The position numbers and the translations under genes are program-made. From NCBI RefSeq assembly GCF_001676615.1, contig NZ_LYXZ01000009.1, positions 62,001-126,000 on the forward strand: 64,000 nucleotides of DNA, read 5' to 3'. Numbering within the stretch: position 1 is the stretch's first letter; each line of letters begins with the position of its first letter. Below are positions 10,401-20,080 of this stretch, piece by piece. Origin of the DNA: Labrys sp. WJW. GTDB taxonomy: Bacteria > Pseudomonadota > Alphaproteobacteria > Rhizobiales > Labraceae. The notes beneath the pieces were generated by a model. That model saw only the letters and a program-made list of their open reading frames with translations. It did not search any database and had not been told where the DNA came from.

Positions 10401-10664
10401 TAGGGCCAGGTTGAAGGCGAAAAGCGGAGCCTCGGTGACGCCATGCTGGAAAGCGCGTCCCTGGATGGCGTCGTTGACGATGCTGCGTGGCAGGTCGAGC
10501 GACAGAAAGTAGAAGGGCAGGGACGCGAGCACGACGATGAGAATGACGATCTGCTGCCGACGGCTGTTCTGCCAGATGTAGGAAAACAGGGGTGGCAGCC
10601 CTTTGCCGGCCGCTGCCGGTTCGGAAGATTTTCGGGCCGGCCCGCCGGACGATGTGGTCGCCAT
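7464..10664 (-). CDS. Degenerate ABC exporter with C-terminal cyclic-nucleotide domain
   Basis: The product has 1066 residues (start MATTSSG). Residues about 30-350 look like an ABC exporter membrane domain. The nucleotide-binding region (about 385-895) is ABC-like but lacks its catalytic residues: the Walker A position reads GSRGEGFV (422-429; no Lys, no Ser/Thr), the signature reads LLSATHR (817-823) in place of LSGGQ, Walker B ends LILDQ (Glu to Gln), and the H-loop reads IVAMRD. Between Walker A and the signature is an expanded segment with three similar modules (RENIVYSL near 480, GENLFFG near 609, RDNLLFG near 766). The end (about 925-1048) is a cNMP-binding domain whose phosphate cassette keeps the key Glu and Arg (GEMGLISGAPRSAT). 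It is divergent from a cyclase gene. It is probably a cyclic-nucleotide-controlled membrane protein rather than an ATP-driven pump. Confidence 0.75.
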   Translation of the reverse strand: MATTSSGGPARKSSEPAAAGKGLPPLFSYIWQNSRRQQIVILIVVLASLPFYFLSLDLPRSIVNDAIQGRAFQHGVTEAPLFAFNLALPAFLGGGTLHYPGMTFSRIAYLMVLSCVFMLLVLINGAFRYVINMQKGKLGEDLLRRLRLDLFNLLLRFRPEAVRNVRSAEVATIIRDEVEPIGGFVGDAYIQPAFLGSQALTALGFILLQSPLLGLLAAAMVLVQGAVIPRLRREQLRLGRQRQARSRSLAGHIGEIVDGIGEVSNHGTAAYERQKISGLLDELFWIRYRLYGRKFMVKFINSVLAQVTPFLFYALGGYFALRGSLDIGQLVAVIAAYRDLPPPIKELIDWDQQRQDVEVKYEQILEQFSLAELPEFAGEAPDLAAGSAIAIEALRVRAPSGDVLLDNANLVLPLGAHVLLTGSRGEGFVTLAQLLARRLTEFDGRVRLAGQDLAAFSPGWVGESLGYLGPDCAVFGRSLRENIVYSLRSPPVEQDPPLADPGSHHPGHGPGTHGEAEIAAPSLDLRRAGAANAGELDDMIVTLLREIGLADAIYGFGLSRKFDAEPDHDLAQRLIDCRRRLVQELEETHLADLIEPFDPARFNRYATIGENLFFGVPVAEGAIETLIEDTEIAALLAEGGLDDSLIALGLKVAATMVEIFSQISSDHAVFERFSFISSSDLPRFAEIASRAGTRGTGALAHPECRSLLLLALHYVETRHRLGLLTGALTEEIVRARGRIMALDPARFARMLEFHAPDRLCPAAPLRDNLLFGRIDHAMAHAEERVMVTLRKVVQDCGLEPVIYQLGLDQKAGPGGRLLSATHRCALALARCLIKRPKILILDQLDLMFPEGERATILEVAKRRMAGRTLIVAMRDTTVRDSFDIVVTTRGNRIESVSKPSAPSTVEEAGSETPIEELAEIQALRDVPMFAALDTPRLKLIAFTCERISFEKDQVLFRQGDIADAAYIILSGTADAFMELADERLHLSSTERHSIIGEMGLISGAPRSATIVAATEITALKIEKDIFLNLIAELPSVALVVMRDQVRRLILAEERLTRLLQREPTSS

Positions 10665-11148
10665 GAATACTCGCTTCACCGGGAACCTCGTACCGACAGC
10701 ACCCACAATTCGATCGACGCTTTTCAAGTGTCGTCCGAAGTCGAAAATGCAAGTAAGCAAATGATTATATTGAATTTATCTTATGCGTTGGGGCATTTCA
10801 AATTTCTAGCGGGCCTATCGGCAATTGTATCTACCTCTTCCGAAGGAAGCAGGAATCAATGCTCGAACTCTGTCGCTTGGCCCCGTCCGCTCCCTCGGAT
10901 CGAACTTCCCATGCCATGACCGGACGATCGTCGGACAGGCTGGTGCCGGCCACTGCAGGCCATGACAAATACGAAGCCTGCTGTGCAGGTATGGGCTGCC
11001 CAAGATCGAAAAAAGTGAGTAAAATCCTGCCTTTGGAGCAGGAAGATGGGTTGTCTTCCGCTGACGACGTCCGATCCATCGGAGCCGAGGCCGGGCTTGC
11101 GGCCGAAGGCAGGGTGGGACGCTCGTTTCACCTGCGGCGGATCGTTCC
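10665..11148. other. Divergent intergenic region, pseudo-ABC / cyclase
   Basis: This 484-bp stretch separates two divergent genes and must hold both promoters. The part at 10735-10830 is AT-rich (runs such as ATTATATTGAATTTATCTTA) against GC-rich flanks, which fits a promoter or regulator site. Several open frames cross it on both strands, but none shows a recognisable product or a convincing ribosome-binding site, so none is called. No clear dyad or known operator was found. Confidence 0.4.
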
Positions 11149-14100
11149 ATGGCGTGTACGGGTTGCGGTCTGGAACTGGCATCGGACTTTGCGTTTTGTC
11201 CGCATTGCGGGCGGGCGCAGCCAATACCCTGTGCGAATTGCGGTTTTGCCTGCGAGCCGGGTTTCGCCTTTTGCCCGCGCTGCGGGACGGCCCGCGGGTC
11301 CGGCATGCCTGCCGCCGACATTGCACCCGTGCCCGTTGTCGATGCGGTTGTATCGACCGGGATACCCGATCGTCTCGAGGCGGACCGGCGGCAGGTGACG
11401 GTGCTTTTCGCCGACGTCTCCAGCTTTACCGCCCTTGCGGAGCGGCTCGATCCGGAGGACGTCCGGGCCTTCCAGAACGCCCTGTTCGAAACGCTGGCGA
11501 ATGTGGTGGCGCATTATCAGGGCTTCGTGGAGAAGTTCGTCGGCGATGCGGTGCTGGCCGTGTTCGGCGCGCCCCTGGCCCATGAGGACGACCCGGAGCG
11601 GGCTCTCGACGCAGCGCTGGACATGACCGTCGAGGCGGCTCGGCTCGACGAATGCTGGGCCGGGCGCCTCGGCCAGCCGGTGAGCCTCCATATCGGCATC
11701 CATACCGGTCTCGTCGTGGCCGGTCATCTCGGCCAGGCCGCCGGGGCCAGCTATGCGGTGACCGGCGATACGGTCAATACGACGGCCCGCCTGCTGGCGG
11801 CGGCTTCGGGCACCATCCTGGTCTCCGGGGCAACCCAGGCGCTGACCCAGCACCGTTTCGGCTTCGAGCCCGTGCCCGGCCTCACCTTGCGCGGGAAGGC
11901 GACGCCGGTGGCAGCCTTTCGGTTGACCGGGCGGTTGGCCGCGCCGGCTTCAGGACGAGGGCTGGCCGGACACGGGCTGGAAAGCCGGATGGTCGGCCGC
12001 GACGAGGAACTGGCACGGCTCGTCGCGCTCTTCGACCAGATGCAGGCCGGCTCGGCCCAGGTCGTCAATCTCGTGGGGGAGGCCGGCTCCGGCAAGTCGA
12101 GGCTGATCGCCGAATTCCTCGCCACGCTCGAAGCGCAAGGAAAGCTTGCCGGTGGCGCTATCCGCCGTGCCGCCTGCTCCTATCTCGGCGAGCCCGCCTA
12201 TGGCGTCTTCTCTGCCTTGTTCCGCGAAGCCTATCGCGTGCACCGGGACGATACGCTCGAGGTCGCGGGCCTGAAACTGGCCGCAGGCCTCGTCGCGCTC
12301 GGCGCCGAGGCCGACATGGCGGAGGCCGTAGCGCCAGTCCTGAACTATATGCTGGGCGTGGAGGGCGAGACGCCGGGCGACCTCTCGCCGGAACAGGTGA
12401 AACGCCAGATTGCGCTTGCTGCACGCATGCTGATCGACCGGCGCTTGGATCAGGGGCATCTTCTCATCGTCGTCGAAGACCGCCATTGGGCCGACGCGGC
12501 CTCGGTGGACCTCCTGTGTGACGTAGCCGATCATCTCGCCGACCGGCGCTTGATGATCGTGCTGTCGCATCGCCCTGGTGGGCCGTCCTTGCGCCTCGCG
12601 CGGGCCTCGCAGTCGAGCCTTCACCTCGGCCCGCTCTCCGCGGATGAGACGCGGACCTTCGTCGGTGCGCTTTTCGGTGAGGCCGATGGCGATGCGCTCG
12701 AGGATATCCGGGCCTTCGTCGCCCGGCGGGCGGGCGGCAACCCTCTCTTCGTGGAGGAGATCGTTCGCAGCCTCGTGGCCAGGGGGATCCTCAAAAGGGA
12801 GGGCGATCGCTGGATCCGCGCGGCTCCGTTCGACGCCGAGGAGGTGCCGCCGACCCTGCAGGGGCTGCTGCTCTCGCGCGTCGACGGCCTGGCCGCCGGA
12901 GAGCGGCGCGTGCTGTATGCGGCGGCCGTGCTCGGCATGGCGTTCGAACAAGCCCTTCTCAGCGATGTCGCCGCGGAACCGGCCGCTGTCGGCGCTGCAC
13001 TCCAGCGCCTGGCCGAGGTCGGTCTCGTCTGCCGTCTCGGCGGTGAGGGCGGGAGCCATCGCTTCACCCATGCGCTTATTCACGAAGCCGTCTATCACAA
13101 TCTGCTCCTCTCCCGCCGCACAGAGCTGCATGAGCGGGCGGGTCGAGCGCTTGAGCATGCCGTGGGCAGTCGCCCCGAAAGACTGAGCGATCTCGAAGCG
13201 CTGGGGCATCACTGGAGCCTGAGCTTCGACAAGGCCAAGGGTGCACGCTATCTCATGGCGGCGGGCGACAGGGCCCGCGCTGCCTACGCCAACGAGGATG
13301 CGATCCGGCACTATGAGCAGGCCCTTCGCACATTGGCCGAGTGCCGCGGTAGCGAGAGCGATATCCGTTCCACGCGGGAACGGCTGGCAGATCTCCTGGC
13401 ATTGACAGAGCGGCGAACCGAAGCAGCGGGTCACTATGAGGCGGTGCGCCAGGCACTCGAAGCCGCAGGCGACCAGGCGGGCGCGGCCCGGCTCCAGCGC
13501 AAGATCGGCGGCCTGCATTGGGAGGCGGGCGATCGCGAGGGCGCCAGGGCCAGTTTCATGCGCGGCCTTGCGCTGCTCGGCGAGGAAGGTTACCTGCCCG
13601 AGCGTGCGCAGCTGTTCCAGGAGGTCGGCCGGCTGGCCTTCCGTGCCGGCGACAATGAAGGAGCGATCGACTGGGCGGAGCGGGCGCTGGCCGAGGCGGA
13701 TCGGGATGCCGATTCCGATCTCGAACCGGATCGTATGCGTGAACTCGCGGCGATACGCGCCCAGGCTTACAACACGATGGGCGTGGCGCTGGCACGCACC
13801 GGCCGCTCGGCGGCCGCCGTGGAGCAGATCGAGCGTAGCGTCCGGCTGGCCGAGGATCATCATCTGTTGCAGGCCGCCTGCCGCGGCTACACCAATCTCG
13901 GCGTGCTCTACAGCACCTTCGATCCCGAACGCAGCATCGCGACGTGCCTGCGTGGATTGGAAACCGCCAAGAAGGTGGGAGACCTGGGTTTCCAGTCCCG
14001 GATCTATGCCAATCTCGCCGTCGCCTATTGCGCCCTGACGGATCGGTGCGAGGCGGAGGGCGTCAAGGCGGCGCAAATGGCGGTCGAGCTCGACCGTCGG

Positions 14101-14388
14101 CTGGGCCTGCTCGACCATCTGGCGGCGCCGCTGATCATTCTTGGCCAGATCTATCAGTGCCGGGGCGAGCATGCGCTCGCCTTCGCATCCTATGAGGAAG
14201 CCTTGCGCCTGGCCGAGCAGATGGGCGAGCCGCAATTCCTGTTTCCCTGCTACGATGGTCTGGGCACGCTTCATCTGGATGCTGGGAACCAGGACCAAGC
14301 AGCGCTATACTTGGCCAAGTCTGAGGAGGTCTGTCAGCGTGCCGGCCTCGAACCGGATGCCCTGATGGTTCTGCCGTTTCTGTGCTAA
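11149..14388 (+). CDS. Zinc-ribbon / class III adenylate cyclase / ATPase / TPR protein
   Basis: The product has 1079 residues. The N-terminus has two zinc ribbons (Cys3, 6, 17, 20 and Cys28, 31, 42, 45). Next is a class III cyclase domain (about 82-255) with both metal aspartates (FADVSSF, Asp89; FVGDAVLAVFG, Asp133) and the transition-state pair in 'VNTTARL' (Asn210, Arg214), so it should be active. An AAA_16-type ATPase follows, with Walker A GEAGSGKS near residue 310 and an LVGEAG lead-in, then TPR-like helical repeats from about 700 to the end. The layout is that of known cyclase-ATPase-TPR regulators, which may sense ligands through the repeats. The divergent neighbour has a cNMP domain, suggesting it is a receiver of the product. 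The stop codon touches the palindromic repeat at 14390. Confidence 0.88.
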   Translation: MACTGCGLELASDFAFCPHCGRAQPIPCANCGFACEPGFAFCPRCGTARGSGMPAADIAPVPVVDAVVSTGIPDRLEADRRQVTVLFADVSSFTALAERLDPEDVRAFQNALFETLANVVAHYQGFVEKFVGDAVLAVFGAPLAHEDDPERALDAALDMTVEAARLDECWAGRLGQPVSLHIGIHTGLVVAGHLGQAAGASYAVTGDTVNTTARLLAAASGTILVSGATQALTQHRFGFEPVPGLTLRGKATPVAAFRLTGRLAAPASGRGLAGHGLESRMVGRDEELARLVALFDQMQAGSAQVVNLVGEAGSGKSRLIAEFLATLEAQGKLAGGAIRRAACSYLGEPAYGVFSALFREAYRVHRDDTLEVAGLKLAAGLVALGAEADMAEAVAPVLNYMLGVEGETPGDLSPEQVKRQIALAARMLIDRRLDQGHLLIVVEDRHWADAASVDLLCDVADHLADRRLMIVLSHRPGGPSLRLARASQSSLHLGPLSADETRTFVGALFGEADGDALEDIRAFVARRAGGNPLFVEEIVRSLVARGILKREGDRWIRAAPFDAEEVPPTLQGLLLSRVDGLAAGERRVLYAAAVLGMAFEQALLSDVAAEPAAVGAALQRLAEVGLVCRLGGEGGSHRFTHALIHEAVYHNLLLSRRTELHERAGRALEHAVGSRPERLSDLEALGHHWSLSFDKAKGARYLMAAGDRARAAYANEDAIRHYEQALRTLAECRGSESDIRSTRERLADLLALTERRTEAAGHYEAVRQALEAAGDQAGAARLQRKIGGLHWEAGDREGARASFMRGLALLGEEGYLPERAQLFQEVGRLAFRAGDNEGAIDWAERALAEADRDADSDLEPDRMRELAAIRAQAYNTMGVALARTGRSAAAVEQIERSVRLAEDHHLLQAACRGYTNLGVLYSTFDPERSIATCLRGLETAKKVGDLGFQSRIYANLAVAYCALTDRCEAEGVKAAQMAVELDRRLGLLDHLAAPLIILGQIYQCRGEHALAFASYEEALRLAEQMGEPQFLFPCYDGLGTLHLDAGNQDQAALYLAKSEEVCQRAGLEPDALMVLPFLC

Positions 14389-14389
14389 A

Positions 14390-14489
14390 GCGTTTTCCAG
14401 AAAAGTTGACAGACTTTTCGATTGAGAAAGCGCGTCAAAACAAAGGGTTAAAGCGAGAGTGCGATTTAGGGAAATCGCACTTTGCTCTA
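14390..14489 (+). repeat. Palindromic element, intergenic copy
   Basis: This is the 100-bp counterpart of the element inside tssG (498-597); the two align end to end without gaps. The dyads are GAAAAGTT (14400-14407) with GACTTTTC (14412-14419), and AGTGCGATTT (14458-14467) with AAATCGCACT (14472-14481). The element begins directly after the cyclase stop codon and could also serve as a transcription end or RNA-stability signal. Differences between the two copies often keep the pairing, as in AGTGCG/CGCACT here against GGGCG/CGCCC in tssG. Confidence 0.8.
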
Positions 14490-14678
14490 GCTCGATTGCC
14501 TGTCGTTGCATCGTTTCGGCCGAAAGCCGGCATCTCATTTTTCAACGCGATATTTTGGCTTGAGCGTTCTGCGACTTGATCGAGACCCCTTGAATCTGAA
14601 GCGCCTCGAAGCGAAGAGCAAAAAGCCAAAAACCATTTCACGACAACGCGTTCCGCATCGAGATGAAAGGGGTTTCGC

Positions 14679-15353
14679 ATGAGCATGCAGCCGATACAGG
14701 TGCCGGTCGCCCCGGGCGAATTTGCGCCGGATTTCTCGCTGCCCGCCCTCGACGGGTCGGGCACGGTGTCGCTGGCCGATTATCGCGGCAAGAGCTCGCT
14801 CTTCCTTGCCCTGTTCGTCGGGCTCTGGTGTCCATTCTGCCGCAGATCGATCGCCCAGATGGCCGCTGCCGGCCCGCAATTGCAGGCACTGGGGGTCGAG
14901 ACGCTCGGTATCGTCGCCACCGAGCTTGAAAATGCGCGCCTCTATTTCAAGTTTCGCCCGAGCCGCCTGCGCATCGCCACCGATCCGGAGCTTTCGACGC
15001 ATCGGGCCTATGGCGTCCCCAAGCCGATGCCGACGCCCGATTTGATGGCTGCCTTGGCGGAGATCCGCGTCAACCCCACGGGTGATCTGCCCGAACCCCT
15101 GCCAGTGCGGCAAGCCGCCGATGCGCTGGCTCGCCTCGACGGCTATGTCGAGAACCCGACCGACCATGCCGACATGGAACGGCAATGGCCTCAGCTCAAG
15201 GGCCAGTTTCTCATCGACAGCGACGGGCGCGTGCGCTGGACCCATATCGAATGCAGCGAGGGCCTGGCTGGAATTGGGAAATTCCCGTCCACCCAGGAGA
15301 TCGTCGCAGCGGCCAAGACCTTGCTCGGGCATGGGGCCGGCAGGCCCCACTGA
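14679..15353 (+). CDS. AhpC/TSA-family peroxiredoxin-like protein
   Basis: The 224-residue thioredoxin-fold protein begins 'PGEFAPDFSLPALDG', the usual AhpC/TSA entry, and has a CPFC motif (Cys51, Cys54) at the start of the first helix. A CxxC pair there is more typical of thioredoxin-like or PrxQ-like oxidoreductases than of a classical 2-Cys peroxiredoxin. The region 'KGQFLIDSDGRVRW' near 190 matches the family's C-terminal strand. A likely role is peroxide or disulfide reduction in the cytoplasm, since no signal peptide is seen. Start choice: ATG at 14679 is preceded by GAAAGGGG, a reasonable ribosome-binding site. It is a single gene between a repeat and a convergent efflux operon. Confidence 0.82.
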   Translation: MSMQPIQVPVAPGEFAPDFSLPALDGSGTVSLADYRGKSSLFLALFVGLWCPFCRRSIAQMAAAGPQLQALGVETLGIVATELENARLYFKFRPSRLRIATDPELSTHRAYGVPKPMPTPDLMAALAEIRVNPTGDLPEPLPVRQAADALARLDGYVENPTDHADMERQWPQLKGQFLIDSDGRVRWTHIECSEGLAGIGKFPSTQEIVAAAKTLLGHGAGRPH

Positions 15354-15399
15354 TTGCCCGGGGCGAAGCCCGGCTCCGGCACGCGTCCTGAGCCGGCCT

Positions 15400-16917
15400 T
15401 CACTTCCGGCCGACCAGATGGGGGCCGGTGTTGGCGTCCACCACTGCCGGCTTCGAGCTGTCGATTGCGCCGTCCCATCCTCCGCCCAACGCCTTGGCCA
15501 GGGCGATATAATATTTGGTGATCGCCACCTGGCTCTGGAGCTGGGAGTCCTGCGCCGAATAGAGCGAGCGATCAGCCGTGAGCACGTCGAGGAAGCTCTG
15601 CGAACCGACCTGGTAGAGCGTGTGGGAGAGCCTGGCGGCCTGCTGGTAGCCCTTCACCGCCTGGCCGAGTTGCTGGGCGTTGCGGCGCTGGGTCGCAAGA
15701 TTGACGAGCGCATCCTCGACGTCCCGCAGGGCCGTCAGCACCGCGGAGCGCAGGGCGATGAAATACTGGTCGCGCTGGGCCTGCGCGACCTCGACGGCCG
15801 CGCGCAACTGGCCGCCCTGGAAGATCGGGACGGTCAAGGTCGGCCCGAACGACCAACTGATCGAGGAGGTCTTGGCGAGGTCGCCGATCTTGGTGCCCGA
15901 GGTCGAGAGCGAACCTGTGAGGCTGACGCTGGGATAGAGTGCGGCCTCGGCTTGGCCGACCTTCGCCGTATATTGGGCGAGCTGGCGTTCGGCGGTGCGG
16001 ATGTCGGGCCGGGAGGAGAGGATGTCGGCGGGAATGCCGGTAGGCAGGGCCCGTCCCGGCATCGGGATGGGTGCGGTCCGCTTGAGGCGTTCCGCCAGCG
16101 CCGACGGCTCGCGGCCGAGCAGGACGCTGAGCTGGTGCACGTCCTGGGCGAAGGATTGCTCGTAGATGGGAATGTTGGCGGCCGTAGACGCAGCCTCGGC
16201 CTCGGCATTGGCGGTATCGACCGCCGAAGCCGAGCCGGCCTGGAGCTTGGTGCGGGTCAGCGCGGCGGTCTCGCGCTGCGATGCCGCTGTGCGCCGGGCC
16301 AGCGCGATGCGGGCCTGGTAACCGCGCGCATCGACATAGGCTGTCGCGACATCGCCGACGAGCGTGACCAGCGTGGCCCTGAGATCGGCTTCGGCCGCGT
16401 CGACACCATAAGTTGCCGCCTCGACATTGCGATGGTTGGCGCCGAACAAATCGAGTTCCCAGCTGGCGTCGAGGCCCGCGCTGAAGGCATTGGAGGTGCT
16501 GCTGCCGCCCGCGCTGCTTGACGAAGTGCCGCCAACCTGGCTGCGCGAGGCATCGCCCGAACCGCTCAGCGTGGGATAGAGGCCTCCGATCGCCTCACGC
16601 CGGCTGGCGCGCGCCTCGCGGATCTTGGCCTTGGCCGTGGCCACGTCGAGATTGCCGGCGACCGCCTCCTCGATCAGGCCGTTGAGGATGGGGTCATTGA
16701 GGCGTCGCCACCATTGCGAAAGTTCGGGCTTGCGCCGCTGCTGGCTTGCGTCGGCGCCGCTCCAGCGCGACGGCATGGTGAGGCCGGGGGCCTTGTAGTC
16801 AGGCCCGACCACGGCGCAGCCGGAGAGCACGATGGTGGCGGCAAGTAGTGTAGCGATATGCAGGCAAGACCGGAGCGAACCCGGCTTGTCCGACGCCGAT
16901 TGATTGAGGGACTGCAT
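15400..16917 (-). CDS. RND efflux outer-membrane factor lipoprotein (NodT family)
   Basis: The 505-residue OMF (TolC/OprM-type) has a lipoprotein signal ending 'VLSGC' (lipidated Cys34), followed by the family sequence 'VVGPDYKAP'. Two related halves of long helices follow, with the typical 'PDIRTAERQLAQYTAKVGQAEAAL' type segment in the middle and 'SLTGSLSTSGT' near the beta-barrel part. It forms the outer-membrane channel for the pump encoded just upstream: its start codon directly adjoins the RND stop codon with no gap, so MFP-RND-OMF form one operon. Substrates cannot be read from sequence. Confidence 0.93.
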   Translation of the reverse strand: MQSLNQSASDKPGSLRSCLHIATLLAATIVLSGCAVVGPDYKAPGLTMPSRWSGADASQQRRKPELSQWWRRLNDPILNGLIEEAVAGNLDVATAKAKIREARASRREAIGGLYPTLSGSGDASRSQVGGTSSSSAGGSSTSNAFSAGLDASWELDLFGANHRNVEAATYGVDAAEADLRATLVTLVGDVATAYVDARGYQARIALARRTAASQRETAALTRTKLQAGSASAVDTANAEAEAASTAANIPIYEQSFAQDVHQLSVLLGREPSALAERLKRTAPIPMPGRALPTGIPADILSSRPDIRTAERQLAQYTAKVGQAEAALYPSVSLTGSLSTSGTKIGDLAKTSSISWSFGPTLTVPIFQGGQLRAAVEVAQAQRDQYFIALRSAVLTALRDVEDALVNLATQRRNAQQLGQAVKGYQQAARLSHTLYQVGSQSFLDVLTADRSLYSAQDSQLQSQVAITKYYIALAKALGGGWDGAIDSSKPAVVDANTGPHLVGRK

Positions 16918-19900
16918 TCACATCGCTCCTGCGGCTGAATTGGAGTCGAGTTTTTCCTGGGTCTGCGAGGAACGGCGCGAGAAGAGGCGCCGGACGACGA
17001 CGAACAGGAGCGGGATGAAGAAGACGCCGAGGACGGTGGCGGCGAGCATGCCGCCCATCACGCCGATGCCGATCGAATTCTGGCTGCCCGAGCCGGCGCC
17101 TGAGGCCACGGCAAGCGGCGTCACGCCGAGGATGAAGGCGAGGGACGTCATCAGGATCGGGCGCAGTCGCTGGCGCGAAGCATCCAGCGTCGCCTCGATC
17201 AGGTCCTTGCCGGCCTTTTGCTGCTCCATCGCGAATTCGACGATCAGGATGGCGTTCTTGGCCGCGAGTCCGATCGTGGTCAGCAGGCCGACCTTGAAAT
17301 AGACGTCGTTGGATTGGCCGAACCAAGTGGCTGCCAGGACCGCGCCGAAGATGCCGAGCGGCACGGAGAGCAGCACGGCAAAGGGGATCGACCAGCTCTC
17401 ATAGAGAGCGGCGAGCGCGAGGAACACCACCAGCGCGGAGATGAGATAAAGCTGCGTCGCCTGGCTGCCCGACAGGCGCTCCTGTGCGGAGAGGCCGGTC
17501 CATTGGTGGCGATAGCCCGGCGGCAATTGCGCCACCATGGCATCGATCGCGTTCATGGCGTCGCCTGAACTGACCCCCGCAGCGGCAGCCCCCTGGATCT
17601 CGACGGCGGAGGCGCCGTTGTAGCGTTCGAGGCGCGGCGAGCCGTAGCTCCACTTGCCGGTGGCGAAGGCCGAGAAGGGCACCATCGCGCTGTCGGTGTT
17701 GCGGACGAACCAGCGGCTGAGATCCTCGGGCTGCATGCGAAAATCCGCATCCGACTGCAGATAGACCTTCTTGACCCGGCCGCGATCGATGAAGTCGTTG
17801 ACATAGGTGCCGCCCCAGGCGGTGGACAAGGTGGCGGTGATGTCGGACAGGCTGAGGTCGAGGGCGCTGGCCTTCTCCTGGTCGATGGCGACCGAATATT
17901 GCGGCGTATCCTCCTGGCCATTGGGGCGTGTTCCGACCATGAGGGGGCTTTTGGCCGCCATGCCGAGCAATTGGTTGCGCGTCTGCATGAGCTTGTCGTG
18001 CCCGGCGCCGTTGAGGTCCTGGAGGAAGAAGTCGAAGCCGCCGGTGTTGCCGAAGCCGGTAACCGCCGGCGGCGTGAGGGCGAAGACATTGCCGTCGCGG
18101 ATCTGCGAGAAGGCCTTCATGGCGCGGCCGACGATCGCCTGCGCCTTGCCGTCGGGAGCCGTCCGTTCGCTGAAATCCTTCAGCGGGATGAAGGCGAGGC
18201 CGACATTCTGGCCCGCACCGCCGAAGCCGAACCCGACCACGGAAAAGACGCCCTCGACATAGGCCTTCTCGTCCTTGAGATAGTGGTTGGTAACCTGTGC
18301 CAGCACCTTTTCCGTCCGGTCCTGCGTCGCGCCGGGCGGCAGGGTCACGCTGGTGATCACCACGCCGGTATCCTCCTCCGGCAGGAAGGAACTGGGCAGG
18401 CGATCCAGCAGGAAGAACATGCCGCCGGCGATGGCCACGAAGACCAAGAGGAAACGCCAGGGCCGGGCGAGCACGCCGGCAACGCCAGAGCGATAGGCCG
18501 TTGCGCTACGGTCGAAGCCTCGGTTGAAAAGACCGAAGAAACCCTTCTGGGTGGCGTGGTCCTTGGGAGGCTTGAGGATGGTGGCGCAGAGCGCCGGGGT
18601 GAAGACCAGGGCCACCAGAACCGAGAGCACCATGGCCGAGACGATGGTCACCGAGAACTGGCGATAGATCACGCCCACCGAGCCCGAATAGAAGGCCATC
18701 GGCACGAAGACGGCGGAGAGCACCGTGGCGACGCCGATCAGGGCGCCCGTAATCTCGCCCATCGAGCGTAACGTCGCCTCGCGTGGTCCCAGGCCCTCCT
18801 CCTGCATGACCCGCTCAACATTCTCGACCACGACGATGGCGTCGTCGACGAGAAGGCCGATGGCGAGCACCATGGCGAACATCGTCAGCGTATTGATGGA
18901 ATAGCCGAACAGAGCGAGGATGCCGAAGGTGCCGAGCAGTACGATCGGCACGGCGAGGGTGGGGATGATGGTGGCCCGGATGTTCTGCAGGAACAGCAGC
19001 ATCACCAGGAAGACCAGGACGATGGCCTCCGCCAGCGTCTTGACCACATCCTCGATCGACAGCAGCACGAAGGGGGTGGTGTCATAGGGGTAGTAGACCT
19101 TGAGCCCCTCCGGGAAGGTCTGCGCCAGGCTGTTGATCGTCGCCTTGACGGCGTTCGAAGTGCTGATGGCGTTGGCACCCGTCGCCAGGCTGATCGCCAG
19201 GCCGGCGGAGGGCTTGCCGCTATATTTGGAGTTGCTCGTATAGCTTTCCGCGCCCAGCTCGACGGTTGCGACGTCGTTCAGGCGGACGATCGAGCCTGAA
19301 CTCGCGCTTTTGAGAATGATGTTCTCGAACTGCTTGGGGGTCTGCAGGCGGCTCTGGGCCGTCACGGTGACGTTGAGCTGCTGGCCCTTGCGCTGGGGAT
19401 TGTCGCCGAGCTGGCCGGCTGCAACCTGGGTGTTCTGCGCTTCGATCGCCGAGGAGACGTCGCTCGGCATCAGCGCATATTTGGCGAGCTTGTCCGGGTC
19501 GAGCCAGATCCGCATGGCATAGCCGGCTCCGAACAGCTGGGTGGTGCCGACGCCCTCCACGCGCGACAGTGTGTCGTTGAGGCTGCTCTTGACGTAGTCG
19601 GCCACGTCGGTGGCCGTCATCTTACCGTCGGTGGAGACGAAGGCGACGACCATGAGGAAGCCGGTGGAGGCCTTGGCCACGGTGATGCCCGTGTTCTGGA
19701 CGGTCTGCGGCAGCTGGGCCTCGACCAGCTGCAGCTTGTTCTGCACCTGCATCTGCGCCACGTCCGGATCGGCCGCGCTGGTGAAGGTCACGGTGATCGA
19801 GGCGCTGCCCGAGGAGGTCGAGGTCGAGGTGATGTAGTCGAGATTGTCGATGCCCGTGAGCCCCTGCTCGATGACCTTGGTCACCGAGTTCTCGACGGTC

Positions 19901-20064
19901 TGGGCGTCGGCGCCCGAATAGGTGGCGCTGATGGAGACCGAAGGCGGCGCGATCTGCGGATATTGCTCGATCGGCAGGGTGGTGATGGCCAGGATGCCTG
20001 CGAGCATCACCGATATGACGATGACCCAGGCAAAGATCGGGCGGTTGATGAAGAAACGCGACAT
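16918..20064 (-). CDS. RND efflux inner-membrane transporter (AcrB/MexB type, HAE1)
   Basis: The product has 1048 residues, the normal length of AcrB-type proton-driven drug pumps. The start [15 protein letters not shown] is the family N-terminus; an in-frame start 34 codons earlier is rejected because the chosen ATG has AGGAG at a proper distance. The proton-relay aspartate pair is present in '[15 protein letters not shown]', and '[10 protein letters not shown]'-like transmembrane sequence closes the protein ([14 protein letters not shown]). It works with the MFP upstream (16-bp gap) and the OMF downstream (no gap) to expel lipophilic compounds. Regulation may use the tandem repeat upstream of the MFP gene. 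Confidence 0.95.
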   Translation of the reverse strand: MSRFFINRPIFAWVIVISVMLAGILAITTLPIEQYPQIAPPSVSISATYSGADAQTVENSVTKVIEQGLTGIDNLDYITSTSTSSGSASITVTFTSAADPDVAQMQVQNKLQLVEAQLPQTVQNTGITVAKASTGFLMVVAFVSTDGKMTATDVADYVKSSLNDTLSRVEGVGTTQLFGAGYAMRIWLDPDKLAKYALMPSDVSSAIEAQNTQVAAGQLGDNPQRKGQQLNVTVTAQSRLQTPKQFENIILKSASSGSIVRLNDVATVELGAESYTSNSKYSGKPSAGLAISLATGANAISTSNAVKATINSLAQTFPEGLKVYYPYDTTPFVLLSIEDVVKTLAEAIVLVFLVMLLFLQNIRATIIPTLAVPIVLLGTFGILALFGYSINTLTMFAMVLAIGLLVDDAIVVVENVERVMQEEGLGPREATLRSMGEITGALIGVATVLSAVFVPMAFYSGSVGVIYRQFSVTIVSAMVLSVLVALVFTPALCATILKPPKDHATQKGFFGLFNRGFDRSATAYRSGVAGVLARPWRFLLVFVAIAGGMFFLLDRLPSSFLPEEDTGVVITSVTLPPGATQDRTEKVLAQVTNHYLKDEKAYVEGVFSVVGFGFGGAGQNVGLAFIPLKDFSERTAPDGKAQAIVGRAMKAFSQIRDGNVFALTPPAVTGFGNTGGFDFFLQDLNGAGHDKLMQTRNQLLGMAAKSPLMVGTRPNGQEDTPQYSVAIDQEKASALDLSLSDITATLSTAWGGTYVNDFIDRGRVKKVYLQSDADFRMQPEDLSRWFVRNTDSAMVPFSAFATGKWSYGSPRLERYNGASAVEIQGAAAAGVSSGDAMNAIDAMVAQLPPGYRHQWTGLSAQERLSGSQATQLYLISALVVFLALAALYESWSIPFAVLLSVPLGIFGAVLAATWFGQSNDVYFKVGLLTTIGLAAKNAILIVEFAMEQQKAGKDLIEATLDASRQRLRPILMTSLAFILGVTPLAVASGAGSGSQNSIGIGVMGGMLAATVLGVFFIPLLFVVVRRLFSRRSSQTQEKLDSNSAAGAM

Positions 20065-20080
20065 GGCGATGCTCCTGGCC

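Noticed and set aside
11950-14298. Open frame of over 780 codons on the minus strand over the cyclase gene
   Set aside because: It overlaps the conserved ATPase/TPR region on the other strand and shows no family sequence; it is a codon-bias shadow.
15082-16521. Open frame on the plus strand over the outer-membrane factor gene
   Set aside because: It runs antisense to a clear NodT-type lipoprotein gene and has low-complexity Gly/Arg-rich sequence typical of shadows.
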